The notes under the pieces are model-generated. The model was not told the DNA's origin, did no database searches, and saw only the letters and a program-made list of their open reading frames with translations. The translations under genes and the position numbers were made by a program. DNA of 64,000 nt from Pseudomonas sp. Its GTDB lineage: Bacteria; Pseudomonadota; Gammaproteobacteria; Pseudomonadales; Pseudomonadaceae. The stretch lies in NCBI RefSeq assembly GCF_030150285.1, contig NZ_JASLGE010000076.1:1-64000 (forward strand), read 5' to 3'. Shown piece by piece: positions 17,322 through 25,289 of this stretch; position 1 is the first letter of the stretch, and each line of letters starts with the position of its first letter.

Positions 17322-18536
17322 ATGTTCGAACTCGTAGACAACATCCCGCAAAGCCCGGTAATCAAGGTTATCGGTGTGGGTGGTGGTGGCGGTAATGCGG
17401 TTAACCATATGGTTAAGAGCAATATCGAAGGCGTTGAATTCATCTGCGCCAACACCGACGCACAAGCGCTGAAAAGCATCGGCGCTCGTACTATTCTGCA
17501 ACTGGGCACCGGTGTGACCAAAGGCCTGGGTGCTGGCGCGAATCCGGAGGTCGGCCGCCAGGCTGCACTGGAAGACCGCGAGCGCATCGCAGAAGTGCTG
17601 CAGGGCACCAATATGGTGTTCATCACCACGGGCATGGGCGGTGGTACCGGTACCGGTGCTGCGCCGATCATCGCTGAAGTGGCCAAGGAAATGGGGATCC
17701 TCACCGTAGCGGTGGTGACACGTCCATTCCCGTTCGAAGGCCGCAAGCGCATGCAGATTGCTGACGAAGGCATTCGTCTGCTGTCTGAAAGCGTCGATTC
17801 GTTGATCACGATTCCGAACGAAAAACTGCTGACCATCCTCGGTAAAGACGCCAGCCTGCTGTCGGCTTTCGCCAAGGCCGATGACGTTCTGGCCGGTGCC
17901 GTTCGCGGTATCTCCGACATCATCAAACGCCCGGGCATGATCAACGTCGACTTCGCTGACGTGCGCACCGTGATGAGCGAAATGGGCATGGCAATGATGG
18001 GCACTGGCTGCGCCAGCGGTCCGAACCGTGCACGCGAAGCCACCGAGGCGGCTATCCGCAACCCGTTGCTCGAAGACGTGAACCTGGAAGGCGCTCGCGG
18101 CATCCTGGTGAACATCACCGCTGGCCCGGACCTGTCGTTGGGTGAATACTCCGACGTGGGTAGCATCATTGAAGCGTTCGCTTCCGAGCACGCGATGGTC
18201 AAGGTCGGTACCGTGATCGACCCGGACATGCGCGACGAACTGCACGTGACCGTAGTTGCAACCGGTCTGGGCGCAAAAATCGAGAAGCCGGTCAAAGTCA
18301 TCGACAACACTGTTCAGGCGTCGTACGCGGCCTCTTCGGCTCAGCCAGCGCCTTCGCGCCAAGAGTCGCGGGTTGAGCGTCAGGAGTTGCCAGCGGTTAA
18401 CTACCGTGACCTGGATCGCCCGACGGTGATGCGTAATCAGGCCCAGCATGGCGCGACAGCGGCTGCCAAGCTGAATCCGCAAGATGACCTGGACTACCTG
18501 GACATTCCGGCTTTCCTGCGTCGTCAGGCTGATTGA
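17322..18536 (+). CDS. ftsZ: cell division GTPase FtsZ
   Basis: The tubulin homologue that polymerises into the division ring. GVGGGGGNAVNHM (about residues 18-30) and the tubulin signature GGGTGTGAAP (about 107-116) bind GTP, and NVDFADVRTVMSEMG contains the catalytic T7-loop residues. A Ser/Gln/Arg-rich linker (about 325-385) leads to the conserved tail DYLDIPAFLRRQAD that binds FtsA and ZipA. Its 404 residues are slightly longer than in E. coli, as usual in Pseudomonas. A strong GGAGAGG ribosome-binding site lies about six bases before the ATG. The 72-base gap after ftsA is the first sizeable spacer in the cluster. Confidence 0.98.
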   Translation: MFELVDNIPQSPVIKVIGVGGGGGNAVNHMVKSNIEGVEFICANTDAQALKSIGARTILQLGTGVTKGLGAGANPEVGRQAALEDRERIAEVLQGTNMVFITTGMGGGTGTGAAPIIAEVAKEMGILTVAVVTRPFPFEGRKRMQIADEGIRLLSESVDSLITIPNEKLLTILGKDASLLSAFAKADDVLAGAVRGISDIIKRPGMINVDFADVRTVMSEMGMAMMGTGCASGPNRAREATEAAIRNPLLEDVNLEGARGILVNITAGPDLSLGEYSDVGSIIEAFASEHAMVKVGTVIDPDMRDELHVTVVATGLGAKIEKPVKVIDNTVQASYAASSAQPAPSRQESRVERQELPAVNYRDLDRPTVMRNQAQHGATAAAKLNPQDDLDYLDIPAFLRRQAD

Positions 18537-18587
18537 TGGAATGTATCAGGGCTATTAAGGTGATTGGTGTTCAGCAAAGGTCTGGTC

Positions 18588-18596
18588 TGCTATTAT
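18588..18596 (+). promoter_or_regulatory. candidate extended -10 promoter of lpxC
   Basis: TGC followed by TATTAT (18591-18596) lies 53 bases before the lpxC ATG, in the 112-base gap after ftsZ. It resembles an extended -10 element, and no good -35 box is present at the expected distance. A separate lpxC promoter would let lipid A synthesis be set independently of the division genes. Confidence 0.4.
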
Positions 18597-18648
18597 CGCC
18601 AGCCTTTGTTGATACCAGTTCGCAATTTGCGCTGAAGCGGCCAATGCC

Positions 18649-19560
18649 ATGATTAAACAACGCACCCTGAAAAATATTATCCGTGCCACAGGTGTCGGTC
18701 TGCACTCAGGCGAGAAAGTCTATCTGACTCTCAAACCTGCACCTGTGGATACCGGCATCGTGTTTTGTCGTGCTGACCTTGACCCTGTTGTGCAGATCCC
18801 TGCTCGCGCGGAAAACGTTGGCGAGACGACGATGTCGACCACGTTGGTCAACGGCGACGTAAAAGTAGACACGGTAGAGCACTTGCTCTCGGCCATGGCT
18901 GGCCTGGGGATCGATAACGCCTACGTCGAACTCTCCGCGTCTGAAGTCCCTATCATGGACGGTAGCGCCGGACCTTTCGTGTTCTTGATTCAATCTGCCG
19001 GCCTGGAAGAACAGGACGCGCCGAAGAAGTTCATCCGTATCCTGCGGGAAGTGACCGTGGAAGATGGCGACAAGCGCGCCACTTTCGTCCCTTTCGAAGG
19101 CTTCAAGGTGACCTTCGAGATCGATTTCGATCACCCGGTTTTCCGTAACCGTACCCAAAGTGCAAGCGTGGATTTCTCAAGCACTTCGTTTGTAAAAGAA
19201 GTCAGCCGCGCCCGTACGTTTGGCTTTATGAGTGACATCGAGTACCTGCGCAAGCACAACCTCGCACTCGGCGGCAGCGTTGAAAACGCTATCGTGGTCG
19301 ACGCGAACGGTGTACTGAACGAAGACGGCCTTCGCTACGAAGACGAGTTCGTGAAGCACAAGATCCTCGACGCCATTGGCGATCTCTACCTGTTGGGTAA
19401 CAGCCTGATTGGTGAGTTCAAGGGCTTCAAGTCTGGCCATGCGCTGAACAACCAGCTGCTTCGCAAGCTGATTGAACAGACCGACGCGTGGGAAGTCGTG
19501 ACCTTTGAAGATGCCAGCACTGCACCGATTTCGTACATGCGTCCGGTTGCAGCCGTTTAA
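18649..19560 (+). CDS. lpxC: UDP-3-O-acyl-GlcNAc deacetylase LpxC
   Basis: A zinc deacetylase that commits UDP-acyl-GlcNAc to lipid A synthesis. Metal ligands are visible: the His of EHLLSAMAGLGIDN (about residue 78) and the HKILDAIGD motif (His and Asp, about residues 237-241). The substrate motifs RTFGFMSDIEYLR and DGSAGPFV are intact. Its 303 residues are normal. It is the last gene of the cluster and is followed by a strong hairpin terminator at 19587. Confidence 0.98.
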   Translation: MIKQRTLKNIIRATGVGLHSGEKVYLTLKPAPVDTGIVFCRADLDPVVQIPARAENVGETTMSTTLVNGDVKVDTVEHLLSAMAGLGIDNAYVELSASEVPIMDGSAGPFVFLIQSAGLEEQDAPKKFIRILREVTVEDGDKRATFVPFEGFKVTFEIDFDHPVFRNRTQSASVDFSSTSFVKEVSRARTFGFMSDIEYLRKHNLALGGSVENAIVVDANGVLNEDGLRYEDEFVKHKILDAIGDLYLLGNSLIGEFKGFKSGHALNNQLLRKLIEQTDAWEVVTFEDASTAPISYMRPVAAV

Positions 19561-19586
19561 GCATCACGTGTTTCTCTAGTTTTGAA

Positions 19587-19612
19587 GGCCACCCTCGGGT
19601 GGCCTTTTTTAT
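19587..19612 (+). terminator. rho-independent terminator after lpxC
   Basis: GGCCACC (19587-19593) and GGTGGCC (19598-19604) form a perfect 7-bp stem with a four-base loop, followed by a T-rich run. It ends the division cluster 26 bases after the lpxC stop. Confidence 0.9.
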
Positions 19613-19644
19613 TGGACCTTGAGCGTCACCGTCACGTGATCAAT

Positions 19645-21168
19645 TTATCGGTTTACAGGCTCGCTAACCGGTTCGGCCCCAGGCGTTTCATCGATGCTCA
19701 CCACCTGATTGCGGCCGCTTTTCTTGGCTTGATACAGGGCATTGTCCGCGGTGCGAATCAGCGCTTCCTGATCATCACCCGGTGCGGTGTACCGGCTGCA
19801 GGTGCCCAGGCTGATGGTGAGTTTTTGTGCGTTGGGAAGTACGGGCTCCATGGCTTCGACGGCGAGGCGAATTCTTTCGGCCACTTGATGCGCGCCTGCG
19901 GGGCCGGTTTCACTCAGCACCACGGCAAACTCTTCGCCACCGTAACGGGCCGCCAGGTCGGTGGGGCGGTGCAAGTGGTTTTTGATCAGTTGCGCCACAC
20001 GGCGTATAGCCACATCGCCTGCTTGATGACCGTAGGCATCATTGAAGGCCTTGAAGTGATCAATATCAATCATCAGTAATGACAGCGGGGTGCCCGCCCG
20101 TTGTGCCCGCCGCCACTCGCGATCGAGGTGACGGTCAAGGGTGCGTCGATTGGCAAGCCCGGTCAGCGGGTCGGCTGCTGCCAGCCCCGCCAGCTCGCGC
20201 TCGGCGAGTTGACGCAAGCGCAGTTCACGCAACAGTAACCCGGTCAGCCAGACCAGACCCAGGCAGAGCAACAGCGTGGCGGTGCCGATTAACAGGGCTG
20301 TGTGGCGCCAGTTACTGAAAATCGTGTCGGTGGACAGGGCAACCACCACCACGATGGGAAGCTCGTGAACCTGTGAAAAGTTGTACAGACGTTCGACGTG
20401 ATATAGCCCGGACATGGCAATGAAGCTGCCGTAGCGCTCATTGAGAAACCGAATGAAATTGGGTGCATGGCTGAGGTCCTGGCCGATATAGGTTTTGTGG
20501 TTGGCGGGGTCTTGAATCAACAAAATGCCGTCGGTACTGACCAGGCTGATGTTGCCATCCGGGCCCACATCCAGCCCACGCAGCAGGTTTCTGAAATAGC
20601 TCAGTTTCATTTGAGCGGCCACGACACCCGCGAACTCGCCGTTGGGGCCGGTCATGCGGCGGCTCAGAATCAGGCACCAGTCATCCAGGTCGGGGCCGGT
20701 CTGGAAGGGACGACTGATATACAGCGCGTGGGTCGTCATGGATTGATGCGCTACAAACCAGTCTTGCTCTGTGACCGTCACGCTGTCAGGCATTGAGGCG
20801 CGTGAATGGGCAATCAGTTTGCCTGACGCATCAAACACATAAAAACCATTGTTTGAAGGGGCCTCATTGGCCCGGTCAAACAGCACCGAATGTTGAACGG
20901 TGGGGGGTAGCGCCGTCAGTGCCTTGCTTTGCAGCAGTTCGATCAGGCTGATGAGCGTGGAGTCGTAAATGGTAAAGGTGTTGCGCACATCGCGGTCTAT
21001 TAACTGCACGATGTTGAGCGCTGAGCGCGTCGCATCCTGCTCGGTACTACGGTACTCGCGTACCAGCAGGTAGCTCACGATGCACAAGATACTGAGCACC
21101 GAAAAGAGGGTGGTGCATTTGAGCATGCGCCGTGTAAAGGCGTGAGATGGGGAGTATTCGATAGCCAT
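19645..21168 (-). CDS. membrane diguanylate cyclase with CACHE-like sensor
   Basis: Predicted to make cyclic di-GMP from two GTP. One membrane segment near residues 18-36 and another near 290-313 enclose a periplasmic region of about 250 residues that resembles a double-CACHE ligand sensor (DWFVAHQSM, ISRPF and LILSRRM are typical). The C-terminal GGDEF domain has the DPLTGLANRR entry motif, an intact GGEEF active site at 410-414 and the RxxD inhibitory site (RPTD, 401-404), so an active, product-inhibited cyclase is expected. The start at 21168 has GAGG just upstream. It is alone on the minus strand, convergent with lpxC. The sensed ligand cannot be inferred. Confidence 0.93.
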   Translation of the reverse strand: MAIEYSPSHAFTRRMLKCTTLFSVLSILCIVSYLLVREYRSTEQDATRSALNIVQLIDRDVRNTFTIYDSTLISLIELLQSKALTALPPTVQHSVLFDRANEAPSNNGFYVFDASGKLIAHSRASMPDSVTVTEQDWFVAHQSMTTHALYISRPFQTGPDLDDWCLILSRRMTGPNGEFAGVVAAQMKLSYFRNLLRGLDVGPDGNISLVSTDGILLIQDPANHKTYIGQDLSHAPNFIRFLNERYGSFIAMSGLYHVERLYNFSQVHELPIVVVVALSTDTIFSNWRHTALLIGTATLLLCLGLVWLTGLLLRELRLRQLAERELAGLAAADPLTGLANRRTLDRHLDREWRRAQRAGTPLSLLMIDIDHFKAFNDAYGHQAGDVAIRRVAQLIKNHLHRPTDLAARYGGEEFAVVLSETGPAGAHQVAERIRLAVEAMEPVLPNAQKLTISLGTCSRYTAPGDDQEALIRTADNALYQAKKSGRNQVVSIDETPGAEPVSEPVNR

Positions 21169-21270
21169 CTCCTCACAGATGATGAGCCCGTGCCGGTATC
21201 ACGGTTAACGTAAGGTGTGCCCTGTAAGCCTTGTCGTAGGGCCGTTGTTACAAAATGAACGCAATCATAT

Positions 21271-21302
21271 TAAAAGGCCAGCTAAAAAGCTGGCCTTTTA
21301 AT
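21271..21302 (-). terminator. terminator after the OprD-type porin gene
   Basis: AAAAGGCCAGCT and AGCTGGCCTTTT form a long perfect stem with a four-base loop, with A and T runs on both sides. It lies seven bases past the porin stop on the minus strand. It could also work on the plus strand, but no plus-strand gene ends nearby. Confidence 0.88.
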
Positions 21303-21308
21303 TGCTGT

Positions 21309-22622
21309 TTAAAACACATTCAGCGGGTAGTCGATGATCACTCGGTACTCATCCACATTGTTGTCCACCGTCTGGTAGGCCGTGTTTCCCCGATGGGTTG
21401 CCCAGCGCAGGGTGACGCCCAGGTCTTTGGCTTTGCCTTCCTGAACCACGTACTTGAGGTCAACGTCACGTTCCCAGTGGCTGGCGTTCTTGCCTTGCGG
21501 GTTGTACCAGTTGCTGTAACCGATGCTGTTGGAGCTGGCTTTGGTCAGGTTCAGTTCACCGTGCGAATAAGACACGCTGGACGTCAGGCCTGCCAGGCCA
21601 AGACCGGCAAAGTCGTACTGGTACTGCAACTTCCACGAGCGTTCGTTCGGGCCGTTGAAGTCCGAGTATTGCTGTGAGTTGTCGAGAAAAATGCTGTCGC
21701 CCTGGTTGATGTAGTCAAACGGCGTGTTGCCGTTGATCTGCTGCATCACGGCCGTCACGGTGTGTTCGGCGAGGGTCATGGCCAGGTGCAGGCTGAAGGC
21801 GTTGTTGTTGATGGACCCCAGCAACGCTTTGCCGCTGTCTCGGGTGTAGTAGTAATGCAAGCCTGGGTTCAGGCTGATGCTTTCGCTTAAATCGTAGGTG
21901 TAATCCAGGTCGAAGTAGTACTGGTTCCAGATGTCTTTGAGCTGGGCGGCGTAGAGGTTGCTGGTGAGCGCAGGAATGGCGCTCCACGAAGCCCCTGCCC
22001 ACGTCATGTGCTGGCTGTTCTGACCGTCCAGATCGCCGTATGCCGTCGTCATGCGGCGCATGCCGCTCTGGTTGTAGAGTTTGTTAAAGCTGGCCTGGCC
22101 ACCTTCGAACATCCAGCCTTCGAAGCTGTTGTTGGTGAGGCTGACACCGCGAAAGGTTTGCGGCAGCATGCGCGATTCACCGCCGGCAATCACCGGGTTG
22201 CTGAGAAACAGGTCCCCTGCCTTGAGCACGGTGTCGAACGCCCGCGCTTTAACGGTGGCACCCGCTGAGGACAGCGACGACCCGGTTTTGCCGTTATGGT
22301 TGAGCGGCAGAATGCCGCTGCTGTTATTGCCACCGCTCGCGTCCAGTTTAAGGCCGAGCATGGCGTTGGCATCCAGACCGAAACCGACGGTCCCTTGGGT
22401 GAAGCCCGATTCGAACTTGCCGACAAACCCTTGCCCCCACTCTTTACTGTCATCAGCGTGCGGGCTGCGGATGTCGTGGTTCATGTAGTAGTTGCGGGCA
22501 TGAACGTTGAGGCTGGAGCCTTCAATGAAACCGTCTTTGGAGGTGTCTTCTGCCTGAGCGTAAGTCGGGATCGTTGCAGCCAGCGCGATGAGTAGCGGGT
22601 TGAGCTTGAATGAATGGTTCAC
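21309..22622 (-). CDS. OprD-family outer-membrane porin
   Basis: A substrate-selective outer-membrane channel, probably for small carboxylates, amino acids or peptides; the substrate is not readable from sequence. The start is GTG at 22622 (MNHSFKLNPLLIALAATIP), preceded by AAAAGGAG; the frame is open a further 47 codons upstream but that part is not protein-like. A Sec signal peptide ends near AQA-ED (about residue 24). The mature part begins with the family motif DGFIEGSSLNVHARNYYMN and ends in a terminal Phe (DYPLNVF) as expected for BAM assembly. Its length of 437 residues is normal. A match to the Hfq/Crc A-rich motif (AACAAAAA on the minus strand, near 22654-22665) lies in its leader. 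Confidence 0.9.
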   Translation of the reverse strand: MNHSFKLNPLLIALAATIPTYAQAEDTSKDGFIEGSSLNVHARNYYMNHDIRSPHADDSKEWGQGFVGKFESGFTQGTVGFGLDANAMLGLKLDASGGNNSSGILPLNHNGKTGSSLSSAGATVKARAFDTVLKAGDLFLSNPVIAGGESRMLPQTFRGVSLTNNSFEGWMFEGGQASFNKLYNQSGMRRMTTAYGDLDGQNSQHMTWAGASWSAIPALTSNLYAAQLKDIWNQYYFDLDYTYDLSESISLNPGLHYYYTRDSGKALLGSINNNAFSLHLAMTLAEHTVTAVMQQINGNTPFDYINQGDSIFLDNSQQYSDFNGPNERSWKLQYQYDFAGLGLAGLTSSVSYSHGELNLTKASSNSIGYSNWYNPQGKNASHWERDVDLKYVVQEGKAKDLGVTLRWATHRGNTAYQTVDNNVDEYRVIIDYPLNVF

Positions 22623-22725
22623 TGTTGTGTGGCTCCTTTTTAACGTGATGGCCGTTTTTGTTTTCTTCAGGACTTCCAGTACCTGCGCAGTGACATTAGC
22701 CGTGATGACGACTTTTTCAACATAA

Positions 22726-22757
22726 AAAAAAGCCGCTGGATTAGCGGCTTTTGAAAC
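22726..22757 (-). terminator. terminator after small exported protein gene
   Basis: On the minus strand AAAAGCCGCT, a five-base loop and AGCGGCTTTTTTTT form a stem followed by eight T. It lies about 60 bases past the stop of the 74-residue gene and separates it from the porin promoter region. Confidence 0.85.
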
Positions 22758-22814
22758 AATCAATCACCTGTGCAGGCCGGGATTGATTGGGTCGGGAAGT
22801 TTCAAGGCATGCAG

Positions 22815-23039
22815 TCAGCTGTCTTTGCGATCGGCGGGGATGCTGGTTTTAGCCTGTGCTTGCGGGTGCTGTGCATCGTTACGATGCTGCGCTGTCAGTT
22901 CGGCCTGGTGTTGTTCAAAGGCGGCTGCGCGGGCGGCATTCTGCGCAACAAAGGCGGGCGATTCTTCCGCCATTGCCAAGGGCGACAACATCAAAGACGA
23001 CAAAACGAAAACGCTAGCCATACCCATAGTGCTGGACAT
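22815..23039 (-). CDS. small exported protein of unknown function
   Basis: A 74-residue product starting at ATG 23039 (AGAAGG lies about nine bases upstream); an in-frame TTG at 23063 would add eight residues. Residues about 1-25 (MSSTMGMASVFVLSSLMLS... ending PLAMA) form a clear Sec signal peptide, with likely cleavage after AMA. The mature part is about 49 residues, rich in Ala, Gln and His, with no cysteine and no domain I recognise. It has its own terminator on the minus strand, which supports it being a real gene. It sits between the porin and the sensor kinase; no link to either can be shown. Confidence 0.7.
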   Translation of the reverse strand: MSSTMGMASVFVLSSLMLSPLAMAEESPAFVAQNAARAAAFEQHQAELTAQHRNDAQHPQAQAKTSIPADRKDS

Positions 23040-23234
23040 TTCAAAGACCTTCTTGCTGAGCAAGTGCTGTGTGATGCGTGCAATTTATAGCGTCGGGCCC
23101 GGCTGAAAAAGCCATGATCCGTACAAGGACTTTTGCGTATCAGGTAACAAAGCACGCTGAAGACAGGGCGCTCTTGTGGGAAGGCTTGCGGGCGCGAGTG
23201 TGATCGTGATCTGTGGATATTTAAATGCTCGCAC

Positions 23235-24614
23235 CTACAGCGGCAAATACAACCCAAACGTATTGCGCCCCTTGCCGCTGTGCACAAACACTTCGCCGCC
23301 ATGCATATGCGCGATGGCTTTGACTATGGCCAGCCCCAGACCGTGGTTGGCCCCGCTGTTATGCCGCGCGGCATCCACCCGGTAAAAGCGCTCAAACAAC
23401 CGTGGCAGGTGCTCATCGTCAATGGCAGGGCCTGGGTTGCTGATGCTGATGCTGACGTTCTGTGGGGTCTGTTCAATGTGCACATCGATCCGCTGGCCCG
23501 CTTCGGTGTGTTGCACCGCATTGTTCAGCAGGTTGATCAGCGCCCGGCGCAGGTGGGCCTTTTCGATATTGACTTGAGCGTCACCGCTGACCCGGACGTG
23601 CACCTGGGCGTCCTCCAGAATGAACTCCAGGTAATCCAGCGTGGTGGCGACTTCGTCAGCCAATGACGCGCGGCTCAACTTGCTGGCCTTGCTGCCTTGG
23701 TCGGCACTGGCCAGAAACAGCATGTCGTTGATGATGCTGCGTAACCGTTCCAGCTCTTCAAGGTTGGACTGCAGCACTTCGAAGTAATGCTCGGCTGAAC
23801 GCCCGCGCGTCAACGCGACCTGGGTCTGGCCAATCAGGTTGGTGAGGGGGGAGCGCAGTTCGTGGGCCACGTCGGCATTGAAGGATTCCAGGCGGGTGTA
23901 GGCCTGTTCGACCCGGTCCAGCGTGGCGTTGAACGCACTGACCAGTTGATCCAGTTCAGGTGGTAATGCGGCCAGATGCAGGCGCCGGGACAAGCGCGGT
24001 GGTGCCAGTTTTTGTGCTTCTTCAGACAAGCGGATCAAGGGTTTCAGGCCGATCCTGGCCACCCAATAGCCCAGCGCCGATGCCAGCAGCACGCCAATGA
24101 TGGCCAGGCTGATCAGGGCCACCAACAAGTGGTGCTGGGTATGGCGGAAGGTTTCGGTGTCGATGGCAATCAGAAAACGTAGGGCGGGGCGTTGATCCTT
24201 GGGCGGCATTTCGCTGACCAGCACTTTGAACGGGTAAGCCTGCCCCGGCACTTTCAACGCCTGCACGCCCGTCGGACCTTCGGCCAAAGCCCGCACGGCC
24301 GCATCCGGGTGGCCGTATTCATAGGCAGGGTCTTCGCTGATGACCCAAAAGCGGATGCGTTTGTCTTCTTCGCTGAGCAATTTGAGTTTGGCGCTGATCT
24401 TGCCCCAGTGTTCGGGGTTGCCGAAGCGGTTGATTGATGATTCCAGCACACTGTAGCGCGCGTCGAGTTCCGCCGTGGGCAACAGGCCGATGCTTTTATC
24501 AACCTGCTGGTACAGCGCGCCACCGATCAGCATGAACACCAGCAAGGCCACCAACGTAAACATGGCGCTCAGGCGCAGGGCGATGGCATTAAAACGATGG
24601 GGCCGCTTAGGCAT
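23235..24614 (-). CDS. heavy-metal-type sensor histidine kinase (CusS/CopS-like)
   Basis: A two-component sensor that should phosphorylate the regulator encoded just upstream (24607-25281). Starting at ATG 24614 it has 459 residues: membrane segment 1 at about 13-35, a periplasmic domain at about 36-160, membrane segment 2 at about 161-186, HAMP to about 243, then the phospho-acceptor His251 in DVAHELRSPLTN. The N box LLNNAVQHTEAG and the GLGLAIVKAIAHMHGG box complete the ATPase domain. It overlaps the regulator by eight bases. The family is usually linked to copper or silver, yet here it sits with a drug-type RND pump, so the signal is uncertain. Confidence 0.9.
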   Translation of the reverse strand: MPKRPHRFNAIALRLSAMFTLVALLVFMLIGGALYQQVDKSIGLLPTAELDARYSVLESSINRFGNPEHWGKISAKLKLLSEEDKRIRFWVISEDPAYEYGHPDAAVRALAEGPTGVQALKVPGQAYPFKVLVSEMPPKDQRPALRFLIAIDTETFRHTQHHLLVALISLAIIGVLLASALGYWVARIGLKPLIRLSEEAQKLAPPRLSRRLHLAALPPELDQLVSAFNATLDRVEQAYTRLESFNADVAHELRSPLTNLIGQTQVALTRGRSAEHYFEVLQSNLEELERLRSIINDMLFLASADQGSKASKLSRASLADEVATTLDYLEFILEDAQVHVRVSGDAQVNIEKAHLRRALINLLNNAVQHTEAGQRIDVHIEQTPQNVSISISNPGPAIDDEHLPRLFERFYRVDAARHNSGANHGLGLAIVKAIAHMHGGEVFVHSGKGRNTFGLYLPL

Positions 24615-25281
24615 TGCGCCGCTCCAGCACGTAGCCCATACCGCGAATGGTGTGCAGTAACTTGTGTTCGAAGGGCCCGTCCAGTTTGGCCCGCAGGCGT
24701 TTGATGGCCACTTCGACCACATTGGCGTCACTGTCGAAGTTGATGTCCCAGACCATTTCCGCGATGGCGGTTTTAGACAGGATCTCGCCCTGGCGTCGAG
24801 CCAGTACGCTGAGCAGGGAGAACTCCTTGGCGGTCAAGTCCAGGCGGCTGCCGGCGCGGCTGGCCTTGCGGCTGATCAGGTCGATCCACAGGTCGTCAAC
24901 GGTCACCTGCACCGGCTCGTGGCCGCCGCTGCGCCGGGTCAGGGCTTGCAGGCGTGCCACCAGTTCCAGGAATGAAAACGGTTTGCCCAGGTAGTCGTCG
25001 GCCCCCTCGCGTAACCCGCGAATCCGGTCTTCTACCCGCTCGCGGGCGGTCAGCATGATCACCGGGGTTTGCTTGCGCGCACGCAAGGCGCGCAGCACAC
25101 CAAAGCCATCAAGCCCCGGCAGCATGACATCCAGCACGATCACCGCGTAGTCGTTTTCCAGCGCCAGGTGCAGCCCTTCAACGCCGTCCCGGGCGACGTC
25201 CACCGTATAGCCTTGCTCAGTGAGCCCGCGGTGCAAGTAGTCGGCGGTTTTCTCTTCATCTTCAATAATCAGAACGCGCAT
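24607..25281 (-). CDS. OmpR-family response regulator (CusR/CopR-like)
   Basis: The DNA-binding partner of the downstream kinase. Receiver domain residues 1-115 have the acidic pocket IIEDEE, phospho-acceptor Asp51 (VLDVMLPGLDG), TARERVEDRI and KPFSFLEL. The C-terminal winged helix (about 125-220) ends in HTIRGMGYVLE. Its 224 residues are typical. It follows the RND pump gene after only eight bases and overlaps the kinase, so pump, regulator and kinase are probably one transcript, and autoregulation of the operon is likely. Confidence 0.92.
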   Translation of the reverse strand: MRVLIIEDEEKTADYLHRGLTEQGYTVDVARDGVEGLHLALENDYAVIVLDVMLPGLDGFGVLRALRARKQTPVIMLTARERVEDRIRGLREGADDYLGKPFSFLELVARLQALTRRSGGHEPVQVTVDDLWIDLISRKASRAGSRLDLTAKEFSLLSVLARRQGEILSKTAIAEMVWDINFDSDANVVEVAIKRLRAKLDGPFEHKLLHTIRGMGYVLERRNA

Positions 25282-25289
25282 AACCCGCC

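Noticed and set aside
17139..18482. A 447-codon minus-strand frame opposite ftsZ
   Set aside because: Overlaps a certain gene, no family, no ribosome-binding site.
19582..20079. A 165-codon plus-strand frame over the diguanylate cyclase
   Set aside because: Antisense to a clear GGDEF gene and starts inside the lpxC terminator.
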